Of a stretch of DNA of 64,000 bases, positions 1 to 10,391 are shown piece after piece. Made by a program: the position numbers and the translations under genes. Under the pieces are notes generated by a model that worked only from the letters and a program-made list of their open reading frames with translations, searched no databases and was not told the DNA's origin. Source of the stretch: Terebella lapidaria (Eukaryota; Annelida; Polychaeta; Terebellida; Terebellidae); the NCBI GenBank assembly GCA_949152475.1, contig OX424570.1:22936694-23000693 (forward strand), in the 5' to 3' direction. Each line of letters opens with the position of its first letter. Positions within the stretch are counted from its first letter, which is position 1.

Positions 1-1
1 A

Positions 2-649
2 TGCGACCTCGCATACGACCAGGGCCTCATGGAAGGCACCCGGCGGAGCCTAGAGAGCTACCGGACTTTGTCGGCCGTCATTGAGCGGCGCGCGTTCGAC
101 CAGGGTCGGACCGCCGCTCTTGCCGAGCAGTCCGGGGCGTCCGCCCCCGCCCCAGAGGTGGCCGCACGGATGGAGCACCTGGAGGCTGAGAATGAGCAGC
201 TACGGCGTCGTCTTGACGAAGCCGAGGCCGCTCGGACTCGCCTAATCCAGGGCGTCGATGACCCCGAGTCGTCCGCCCTGAACCAGGCGGCTCTCCGGCG
301 CGCGGATGCTGCTTTGGAGCTGGCCATCTACCCATACCTAGTCCAGGTGTGGGGAGAGCGGACGGCCGGTCCACAGCGCACCCGCGATACGGTGGAGATG
401 TTCCGCGCCATAGCAGATCTCGGCGCGACATCTCTACCGGCCTCCGTTGTGATGGCTCCGTCAGGACCCGGATTGCAGGGCTCACCACAAAAGCCCGTGC
501 AAGCTCCACCGGGCCTGCCTCATCCGCCCGTGCAGCCGGCTTTCATTATGCCGGCTCCGCTGCTTCCGCGGCGTAGGGACCCGTCACCGCCGCCAGACCC
601 CAAGACAGGCGGCACGGATGAGGAGCCGATGACGACGGAGGAAGGCTAG
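2..649 (+). CDS. 3' end of an unrecognised ORF, coiled-coil and proline-rich
   Basis: The reading frame is open from the window edge to a TAG at 647-649, so the 5' end is probably outside the window; the first internal Met is at 29. The product (206 residues from that Met) has an Ala/Glu/Arg/Leu-rich stretch around residues 45-75 with heptad-like spacing (likely coiled coil), a hydrophobic-aromatic patch near residues 98-108, and a Pro-rich tail ending in acidic residues. GC content is far above the rest of the window. I do not recognise a family. The position ~0.5 kb upstream of a polypurine tract and a possible LTR suggests the 3' ORF, or a gag-like remnant, of an LTR retrotransposon. A host exon is the alternative. 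Confidence 0.4.
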   Translation, partial: CDLAYDQGLMEGTRRSLESYRTLSAVIERRAFDQGRTAALAEQSGASAPAPEVAARMEHLEAENEQLRRRLDEAEAARTRLIQGVDDPESSALNQAALRRADAALELAIYPYLVQVWGERTAGPQRTRDTVEMFRAIADLGATSLPASVVMAPSGPGLQGSPQKPVQAPPGLPHPPVQPAFIMPAPLLPRRRDPSPPPDPKTGGTDEEPMTTEEG

Positions 650-1174
650 GGTGCTAGCCTCGTCGCTGCACGTGTGCGGCGGCGTGCCGGAGTCGCTCCC
701 GCGGCTCCGCCCGGCCTCAGACCCGTTCTGCGGATCTGAGGAGCCGGCCGGCAGGGCGGTCGGCAACATTTTAGAGGTACTATCACTTTTGATCACTCGG
801 TGTGTCGTTTTACAAAATTTCTAAATTTAAAGTCTAACCTTAAAGATATTCCAAAGACTCGACACACCGTCCTTTTATAATGGATGACCTTTCAAGGTCA
901 TCACACGGTTTTGGACCACCTCGGTCAAAATTTTAGCTTGTTTATGAGGATTTATTCAAAATTGCAAAGCGCGTTATAGTTTACTCCATAAGTCCGGGGG
1001 TAGTTCCCCATTCTTCCAAAAGGGACTCTTAAAGTCCTAGTGTTTGCGCCGTGACTTCCGGGCGTTGCCATCGTGCCTTCTTCCGGCCCCCGCCATGCGA
1101 AGCCTTCGTCGGGTTTCGAGCATTTTGGGCGCGGGCGGAACATGTTGGGGACCAACATTGTAAGAAGGGGGTAA
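650..1174 (+). other. Non-coding GC-rich stretch ending in a polypurine tract
   Basis: No convincing ORF; open frames here are by-products of high GC. It ends in AAGAAGGGGG (about 1163-1171) followed by TAATGT, the usual layout of a Gypsy-type polypurine tract just before a 3' LTR. That reading is inferred from arrangement only. Confidence 0.3.
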
Positions 1175-1750
1175 TGTGGCGATTTTGCCCTAAGCACGCG
1201 GCAGGTGATTGTAAACATAAAAGCCATTTATGTGGCCTTTCTGTACTTGGCCTTGTTTTGACATGCTCCGTTCGAGCGTGCGTTGCCACGGCGACGTATT
1301 GTAATTTACGCTCCAGTAAACTATAACAATGGATCGATTTAACCTCGCGTGCGCCCTGCAGTTTCTGGTGTATTATATATACACTGGAAGCGACTCGTTC
1401 GAGGAGATTGTCCAAGATCGAGACTAGGACGCACACGAGGCTCGCCATGAGCTTTGTGTTCCCTGGGTCTGAGTAGTGGGCTCCTAGAGCCCTGGGGACG
1501 ATTTCCGTGGGGAGGCCCGGGCTGGGAGAGACGAGTTGCTGACTCGGGGGCCTTCGGCCCTGTGGATCGCCAGCTCTCTCCCTTCCCGGGACATGTGACA
1601 GAGGCTCTGGCCAGCATGTCGGACTGTACGGGGTTCCGTCCCCGAGGCAGACCGCGGCTCGCCAGGCCCCGCCAGTTAACACCGTGGTGATGAACCAGTT
1701 TCTGAACGGTGTCCGTAGGCCTGGGAGTGTCGGGTGGGCTGTTACCTGGT
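1175..1750 (+). mobile_element. Possible 3' LTR of a Gypsy-like retrotransposon
   Basis: Starts with TGTGGCGATTTT right after the polypurine tract, the typical TG start. A TATA-like TATTATATATACAC lies near 1371. The downstream limit is uncertain because no second LTR is in the window to compare; 1750 is a guess before the satellite starts at ~1911. Needs a matching 5' LTR upstream of this window. Confidence 0.3.
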
Positions 1751-3794
1751 TACCGTTAATGATGAAGTAGTTACCGTGTCCGCCGCGACCTCCGGTGAGC
1801 GGCCCTGCCGCGAGGATCCGGAATAGCGGATGCGCGTCCGCAAGGACTCGGATGAGAGAGGACTATCCTCGAGGATCCCGAAGAGCGGACGGTAGTCAAT
1901 AACTTTACATACAAAAGTACCCAATCACAAGCCAGAAGGCTACTGAGTTGATGGTATCCTCTGGGACAGATTTAACGTCCGCCAGCAGTGACACCGACTC
2001 AGTGGTATGAATGTAAGTATCAATCTATTACCACCTATACAATCAGATTTTGATGATGTCAATAAGAAACGTAAAATGCAACATTTTGCAATAGAAACAA
2101 AGCCCGACCAAATAGTTTATCCAAAGACACACTGGCGTCATCAGGGGCAGACAGTGTGTTAAATGTAGTTGTTTCTACTGTACACCTGATGGAATTAGTA
2201 TACAACTGCCCAACAACCTATGAAAACAATTTTAAAATCCGAAACTAACCCCATGGAATAGATACATGACAAGTACAAAAGTACCCAATCACAAGCCAGA
2301 AGGCTACTGAGTTGATGGTATCCTCGGGGACAGATTTATAACGTCCGCCAGCAGTGACACTGACTCAGTGGTATGAATGTAAGTATCAATCTATTACCAC
2401 CTATACAATCAGATTTTGATGATGTCAATAAGAAACGTAAAATGCAACATTTTGCAATAGAAACAAAGCCCGATTAAATAGTTTATCCAAAGACACACTG
2501 GCGTCATCAGGGGCAGACAGTGTGTTAAATGTAGTTGTTTCTACTGTACACCTGATGGAATTAGTATACAACTGCCCAACAACCTATGAAAACAATTATA
2601 AAATCCGAAACTAACCCCATGGAATAGATACATGACAAGTACAAAAGTACCCAATCACAAGCCAGAAGTCTACTGAGTTGATGGTATCCTCGGGGACAGA
2701 TTTAACGTCCGCCAGCAGTGACACCGACTCAGTGGTATGAATGTAAGTATCAATCTATTACCACCTATACAATCAGATTTTGATGATGTCAATAAGAAAC
2801 GTAAAATGCAACATTTTGCAATAGAAACAAAGCCCGACCAAATAGTTTATCCAAAGACACACTGGCGTCATCAGGGGCAGACAGTGTGTTAAATGTAGTT
2901 GTTTCTACTGTACACCTGATGGAATTAGTATACAACTGCCCAACAACCTATGAAAACAATTTTAAAATCCGAAACTAACCCCATGGAATAGATACATGAC
3001 AAGTACAAAAGTACCCAATCACAAGCCAGAAGGCTACTGAGTTGATGGTATCCTCTGGGACAGATTTAACGTCCGCCAGCAGTGACACCGACTCAGTGGT
3101 ATGAATGTAAGTATCAATCTATTACCATCTATACAATCAGATTTTGATGATGTCAATAAGAAACGTAAAATGCAACATTTTGCAATAGAAACAAAGCCCG
3201 ACCAAATAGTTTATCCAAAGACACACTGGCGTCATCAGGGGCAGACAGTGTGTTAAATGTAGTTGTTTCTACTGTACACCTGATGGAATTAGTATACAAC
3301 TGCCCAACAACCTATGAAAACAATTTTAAAATCCGAAACTAACCCCATGGAATAGATACATGACAAGTACAAAAGTACCCAATCACAAGCCAGAAGGCTA
3401 CTGAGTTGATGGTATCCTCGGGGACAGATTTATAACGTCCGCCAACAGTGACACTGACTCAGTGGTATGAATGTAAGTATCAATCTATTACCACCTATAC
3501 AATCAGATTTTGATGATGTCAATAAGAAACGTAAAATGCAACATTTTGCAATAGAAACAAAGCCCGACCAAATAGTTTATCCAAAGACACACTGGCGTCA
3601 TCAGGGGCAGACAGTGTGTTAAATGTAGTTGTTTCTACTGTACACCTGATGGAATTAGTATACAACTGCCCAACAACCTATGAAAACAATTTTAAAATCC
3701 GAAACTAACCCCATGGAATAGATACATGACAAGTACAAAAGTACCCAATCACAAGCCAGAAGGCTACTGAGTTGATGGTATCCTCGGGGACAGA

Positions 3795-4040
3795 TTCAAC
3801 GTCTGCCAGATTTAATACACCGACCACTGGCTCAGGTTGATAGTAGTTCAAGTAGAACACGGTGCTTATGATATCCCATACATCAATGTAATAGACGGCC
3901 CAGACATAGACATGTTGAAACAGATACGTTCAAAAAGAAATTACAAGATCACAGACTGAAAATAATATCAAAAGTGAAAAAAAAAATTATCACACAAATG
4001 TTCAGTTCGTGAAATGTATATAGTTATATGTACATGTAAG
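3795..4040 (+). repeat. Monomer variant with ~200-bp insert, first copy
   Basis: This monomer is 563 bp instead of ~365. The normal junction after ACGTC is replaced by unrelated sequence, then the monomer resumes at the GTAAGTATC landmark. One plus-strand frame stays open for about 42 codons, ending with TGA after an ATCACAGAC stretch. The same insert recurs 2,388 bp downstream, so it marks the higher-order repeat. Confidence 0.85.
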
Positions 4041-6182
4041 TATCAATCTATTACCACCAATACAATCAGATTTTTATGATGCCAATAACAAACGTGAAAT
4101 ACAACATTTTGCAATAGAAACAAAGCCCGACCAAATAGTTCATCCAAAGACACACTGGCGTCGTCAGGGGCAGACAGTGTATTAAATGTAGTTGTTTCTA
4201 CTGTACACCTGATGGAATTAGTATACAACTACCCAACAACCTATCGAAATAATTTAGAAATCCGAAACTAACCCCATGGAATAGATACATGACAAGTACA
4301 AAAGTACCCAATCACAAGCCAGAAGGCTACTGAGTTGATGGTATCCTCGGGGACAGATTTAACGTCCGCCAGCAGTGACACCGACTCAGTGGTATGAATG
4401 TAAGTATCAATCTATTACCACCTATACAATCAGATTTTGATGATGTCAATAAGAAACGTAAAATGCAACATTTTGCAATAGAAACAAAGCCCGACCAAAT
4501 AGTTTATCCAAAGACACACTGGCGTCATCAGGGGCAGACAGTGTGTTAAATGTAGTTGTTTCTACTGTACACCTGATGGAATTAGTATACAACTGCCCAA
4601 CAACCTATGAAAACAATTTTAAAATCCGAAACTAACCCCATGGAATAGATACATGACAAGTACAAAAGTACCCAATCACAAGCCAGAAGGCTACTGAGTT
4701 GATGGTATCCTCGGGGACAGATTTATAACGTCCGCCAGCAGTGACACTGACTCAGTGGTATGAATGTAAGTATCAATCTATTACCACCTATACAATCAGA
4801 TTTTGATGATGTCAATAAGAAACGTAAAATGCAACATTTTGCAATAGAAACAAAGCCCGACCAAATAGTTTATCCAAAGACACACTGGCGTCATCAGGGG
4901 CAGACAGTGTGTTAAATGTAGTTGTTTCTACTGTACACCTGATGGAATTAGTATACAACTGCCCAACAACCTATGAAAACAATTATAAAATCCGAAACTA
5001 ACCCCATGGAATAGATACATGACAAGTACAAAAGTACCCAATCACAAGCCAGAAGTCTACTGAGTTGATGGTATCCTCGGGGACAGATTTAACGTCCGCC
5101 AGCAGTGACACCGACTCAGTGGTATGAATGTAAGTATCAATCTATTACCACCTATACAATCAGATTTTGATGATGTCAATAAGAAACGTAAAATGCAACA
5201 TTTTGCAATAGAAACAAAGCCCGACCAAATAGTTTATCCAAAGACACACTGGCGTCATCAGGGGCAGACAGTGTGTTAAATGTAGTTGTTTCTACTGTAC
5301 ACCTGATGGAATTAGTATACAACTGCCCAACAACCTATGAAAACAATTTTAAAATCCGAAACTAACCCCATGGAATAGATACATGACAAGTACAAAAGTA
5401 CCCAATCACAAGCCAGAAGGCTACTGAGTTGATGGTATCCTCTGGGACAGATTTAACGTCCGCCAGCAGTGACACCGACTCAGTGGTATGAATGTAAGTA
5501 TCAATCTATTACCACCTATACAATCAGATTTTGATGATGTCAATAAGAAACGTAAAATGCAACATTTTGCAATAGAAACAAAGCCCGACCAAATAGTTTA
5601 TCCAAAGACACACTGGCGTCATCAGGGGCAGACAGTGTGTTAAATGTAGTTGTTTCTACTGTACACCTGATGGAATTAGTATACAACTGCCCAACAACCT
5701 ATGAAAACAATTTTAAAATCCGAAACTAACCCCATGGAATAGATACATGACAAGTACAAAAGTACCCAATCACAAGCCAGAAGGCTACTGAGTTGATGGT
5801 ATCCTCGGGGACAGATTTATAACGTCCGCCAACAGTGACACTGACTCAGTGGTATGAATGTAAGTATCAATCTATTACCACCTATACAATCAGATTTTGA
5901 TGATGTCAATAAGAAACGTAAAATGCAACATTTTGCAATAGAAACAAAGCCCGACCAAATAGTTTATCCAAAGACACACTGGCGTCATCAGGGGCAGACA
6001 GTGTGTTAAATGTAGTTGTTTCTACTGTACACCTGATGGAATTAGTATACAACTGCCCAACAACCTATGAAAACAATTTTAAAATCCGAAACTAACCCCA
6101 TGGAATAGATACATGACAAGTACAAAAGTACCCAATCACAAGCCAGAAGGCTACTGAGTTGATGGTATCCTCGGGGACAGAT

Positions 6183-6428
6183 TTAACGTCTGCCAGATTT
6201 AATACACCGACCACTGGCTCAGGTTGATAGTAGTTCAAGTAGAACACGGTGCTTATGATATCCCATACATCAATGTAATAGACGGCCCAGACATAGACAT
6301 GTTGAAACAGATACGTTCAAAAAGAAATTACAAGATCACAGACTGAAAATAATATCAAAAGTGAAAAAAAAAAATTATCACACAAATGTTCAGTTCGTGA
6401 AATGTATATAGTTATATGTACATGTAAG
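6183..6428 (+). repeat. Monomer variant with ~200-bp insert, second copy
   Basis: Near-identical to the insert at 3795-4040, displaced by 2,388 bp. Differences seen are one substitution near the start (GATTCAACG versus GATTTAACG) and one extra A in the poly-A run. It closes the second higher-order period. Confidence 0.85.
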
Positions 6429-7364
6429 TATCAATCTATTACCACCAATACAATCAGATTTTTATGATGCCAATAACAAACGTGAAATACAACATTTTGC
6501 AATAGAAACAAAGCCCGACCAAATAGTTCATCCAAAGACACACTGGCGTCGTCAGGGGCAGACAGTGTATTAAATGTAGTTGTTTCTACTGTACACCTGA
6601 TGGAATTAGTATACAACTACCCAACAACCTATCGAAATAATTTAGAAATCCGAAACTAACCCCATGGAATAGATACATGACAAGTACAAAAGTACCCAAT
6701 CACAAGCCAGAAGGCTACTGAGTTGATGGTATCCTCGGGGACAGATTTAACGTCCGCCAGCAGTGACACCGACTCAGTGGTATGAATGTAAGTATCAATC
6801 TATTACCACCAATACAATCAGATTTTTATGATGCCAATAACAAACGTGAAATACAACATTTTGCAATAGAAACAAAGCCCGACCAAATAGTTCATCCAAA
6901 GACACACTGGCGTCGTCAGGGGCAGACAGTGTATTAAATGTAGTTGTTTCTACTGTACACCTGATGGAATTAGTATACAACTACCCAACAACCTATCGAA
7001 ATAATTTAGAAATCCGAAACTAACCCCATGGAATAGATACATGACAAGTACAAAAGTACCCAATCACAAGCCAGAAGGCGAATGGTGAATATCATTCACC
7101 ATGCTCAAATAAATGGAAGGTAGATGTATGACAGCTCTTACGATTATCATTGTGCGAGTATTTAGGCAATTCTGGAATGTGACACGTTGTTTTTTAAAAA
7201 AAGTATTTCAACAAAGCTTATCTAAACTTTGGTTTAGAATATTTAAACCGAAAAATATTGAACTGGAGCGAGATCTCCTGGATATTGACAACAGTTTTCC
7301 GAAAAAAAAAGATGTTTGAAACTTCCATGTGAAAAAGAAGCGCAAATGCACGTGCATGTATATG

Positions 7365-7466
7365 CAGTAGAAGACGTGGAATCAATACCCAGTATTAAGT
7401 ATTCCGAGCAAACAAAACAGGGTCCGTTATCCAATCTCATAGTCCGGGGACAGAAAGTCATATGCA
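7365..7466 (+). mobile_element. Solo fragment of the Penelope-like element terminal repeat
   Basis: About 95 bases, from GACGTGGAATCAATACCC to CAGAAAGTCATAT, match the repeated terminal segment of the Penelope-like units at 23751, 27091 and 30439 with very few mismatches (AGTATTAAG versus AGTATCAAG). No RT-coding sequence accompanies it. Confidence 0.85.
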
Positions 7467-7756
7467 GGATAACTATGACGCAGTCAGCCAGATCTAGTTA
7501 AAAAGTACTGGTATTATCAATGATTATTTCTATGTATCCGCACACTTCTCAGGTACCGCTGTGACATAATGTATTCGAACTTTATGAACTATCAATGTAC
7601 AAAAAAGTACTACGAGGTATCTCCTCACAATAGAATTATTGGAGGAGTCATTATATGGGGAGACACTTGCCGCAGCTCCCACGTAAGTTGTGATCGATAT
7701 ATCGGGTAACCAGAACTTTAACTCGGTCTTCATTGTCTACAGATGCCATCTTCCAG

Positions 7757-7778
7757 GTCTTGGGGGGGGGGGGGGGGG
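7757..7778 (+). repeat. Poly-G run
   Basis: An uninterrupted run of about 16-18 G. A similar run is near 18481-18498. Slippage-prone, so the exact length is unreliable. Confidence 0.9.
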
Positions 7779-8119
7779 TAAGATCAGTGACACCCTGAAG
7801 TAATTTGCGCTGTAGTTTGCAAGTGGTCAACCCACAATCAAAGAGTGCTACAGTTATGTGATTAACTTAACCTCAGCGTGATAATGCAACGATTATACAA
7901 CTTGAAGTGGGTTTTCTTATTCTACATCAATGTACTTTCTAAGTTTCTATCGTCGATGCTTTAAGCTTATTTATTGCGAGTATAATAGGGTGTGATTAAA
8001 AAAACACAACGATTTTAACAGAACACCAGACGACAAATATCAGAGAATGCGCCAACCTGTGAGAAAGAGGCCATCGTTGTGAGGCTGCTGTATTTTAGAT
8101 GCCTGCTGTTGAAGGAATA

Positions 8120-8330
8120 AACATGGTAACAATACCCAAGTATATAGTATCAGAGCAAACAAAACCGAGTCCATTATCTAATCTCTAAGTCCAGTGTCAG
8201 GCAAAATCGAGAAAATTTTAAAGGAACTTCATGATCCCCATATATGGCCATAAAGGGAGTGAAATCGGGTGTTCCGGAAAGAGTGAGCATTTCCTGCCCC
8301 AGCGCATTAGGGCCATGTTGTAAAACAAAA
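8120..8330 (+). mobile_element. Diverged fragment of the Penelope-like terminal repeat
   Basis: Resembles the segment beginning at 23751 in order (AATACCCAAG, AGCAAACAAAAC, then GTGTTCCGGAAAGAGTGAGC and ATTTCCTGCCCC). Substitutions and small indels are many, so it is an older insertion than the one at 7365. Confidence 0.7.
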
Positions 8331-8336
8331 AATATG

Positions 8337-8428
8337 GAGCTTAAGTCGTGATCTCGAATTACAAAGCCGTGATCTCGAATTACAAAGTCGTGATCTCGAA
8401 TTACAAAGTCGTGATCACGAATATCAAT
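8337..8428 (+). repeat. 21-bp tandem repeat, about four copies
   Basis: The unit GTGATCTCGAATTACAAAGTC is repeated three to four times, the last copy degenerate (GATCACGAATATC). Confidence 0.85.
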
Positions 8429-10391
8429 GCCATGATGTCAATAAGGATTTTTTTTGCAACAAGTTGTTCACTCGATTTTGACTGTTATGCTCCTTGATAC
8501 GTAAATAAATGTATGTGATCCAGAACAATCAGCAACATGACTTTCTGTTGTACTATGGACCATGTTGGACGCTTTTGCCAAACTCGTGTGTGTATATTAT
8601 TATTATTATTATTGTTATTATTATTACACGTTCCAACAACAACAGTTTCTATTAATCGTAGGTCTTTCAGCAGCTTATGAAAACAATTTGAGGATCAAAA
8701 CAAATCCAGTGATATGTGTATACTGTATATTTTATAAAAGATAAAGAAGTACCAAATTCCCGTGGAGTCTCCACGAATTGAGGAAACATATTTATTTCAT
8801 ATGTCTGTTTTCTACGGTGGCTGATATGCGACATGTAATTTTTTTTTTGCAGGACACCAATTTAAAAAAAATAACAAAATATTGTATTCGTGAATAGAAC
8901 TATTCTATTCGCAAATTCGCGAATAGAACTATTCTATTCGAATATTGTAATCAATATGCTTTAATGTCTAGCTTTAATGTCAGTATGCTTAATTTATACT
9001 TTTGCTGCACTTAACTATATTTTCACAATTTCGTGAATCACATTCATCATGATTAATATGCTAATTAGGTTCAAGTGAAGAGTTTGAAGCTCATCATTAT
9101 ATTTATTTCGTAAGATGATTAAGGCTCTTGTACGAATATTATGAACGAAAAAAATTGTCAGTATGTGGAATTGAGCTATCACAAATTACTCTTGTTTTTC
9201 ACACTTGTTTTGAAACTTAATCTTATGGACGTGTAATGATATTTCGTTATATAATGTCTTTCCTTGGTTTGTGAGGTATTGTATAAGAATACCTCACTCA
9301 AAATCGACCCAAATGCGACTCAAATTTAACTGTGAGCCATTAACGTCGGCTCTAGTATCGATATCATGTGTAGAGTGGCGATAATGTTATTGATCTTTGC
9401 CTTTAAAAAAATATCGGGTGTTTAACTAAATACATACGTTTTAAACCCGTTCCAGTGACTTACATGTCTATCATGCATAGAGCTGGAATCAGTATCGTCC
9501 GAAATCAATGCATCAGTGGCAGTTAGCAGTGATATACTGCGCTAGCTAAATCACAGCTTCCTCTAGGAAACACCCGGCCGTCCTGGAATATTAGCTACAG
9601 AGATGGTAAAGATTCGCCTGGAAGATTAGATGTTATGACTCCCCATACAAATGTATGGCAAAACAGGTCAATCACTTCTAGTTAACGTATCATAGGCTAA
9701 TTGTAAATGGAATTCTGATTGATTAAACTCTGTATTTGTAAACGGGACTGTGAATCAGGAAATTACGTGCAAAACGTATGAATATAAATCATTTATATTG
9801 CTTTTTATATTCAGCGATTCTGAGCGGTAGATACAAGTTACTTATAACTCACGTGATAACCACAAGTTATGTTGACATGTGTTGAAGATCGAAGGAGTGA
9901 AATTGACACTAATAAGTATTACATGTATATTCAAAACTAATTCGAAAGTAGTTTGAAAGAATGCAAAATGTATTTCAGCAGTGAAGTATTGAATTTTTTT
10001 CACTACATTCAATGTAATCAGAATGGAGTCACAGAGTACGAAAAATTCACATATCATTAGAAATAATAGTGGCTTTAAACTGTTACTTTGAGAGACAATA
10101 ATTAACTGCGAAGTTACATTATATTATTGACCCGCTCTGTGTGTTGTTCCGTGCGATTCACAGTCATTACCTGGCGTACTTCAGGCTTCTAATGAACGTA
10201 TTTTTTTGTCATGAGGCGAGCGCCCGGTATAGCGGCAGAACTTATCCCTCCAGTGATCAATAATACTTCAAAAACAATAAGCTCCCTGCGCAAAGATCCA
10301 TGGGCAGTCCATATGTAGAAACTACTTCTGCGTTGCGCAGTTTGACTTTGGGGTTTGACTGGAAACCACTCGGGAGACAACTAGAAGTAAA
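8429..10391. other. AT-rich intergenic stretch without a recognisable gene
   Basis: Contains an ATT trinucleotide tract (about 8578-8627) and a short inverted motif of repeated GAATAGAACTATTC (about 8893-8940). I see no coding exon or repeat family here. It is the upstream region of the secreted-protein gene starting at 10392; no clear core promoter stands out. Confidence 0.6.

Larger units (their letters stand above)
1911..7080 (+). repeat. ~365-bp satellite array with a 2,388-bp higher-order repeat
   Basis: Monomer landmarks (GATACATGAC) fall at 2261, 2627, 2991, 3355, 3721, 4284, 4648, 5014, 5378, 5742, 6108, 6672 and 7036. Spacings are 366, 364, 364, 366, 563, 364, 366, 364, 364, 366, 564 and 364. 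The pattern repeats with a six-monomer period of 2,388 bp. Two consecutive periods differ at only a handful of sites (for example CCGATT/CCGACC, an A-run of 9 versus 10), so they are very recent or under homogenisation. Each junction carries a ~70-nt segment with ends CTGAGT and ACTCAG that can pair. The 61-residue minus-strand ORFs in some monomers are repeated by the array, not evidence of a gene. Confidence 0.95.

Noticed and set aside
1029..1690. Several ORFs of 78-217 codons on both strands
   Set aside because: High GC lowers stop frequency; frames overlap each other and cross the proposed LTR start.
4043..4228. 61-residue minus-strand ORF repeated in the satellite
   Set aside because: Present only in some monomers, closed by stops in others, and without recognisable domain.
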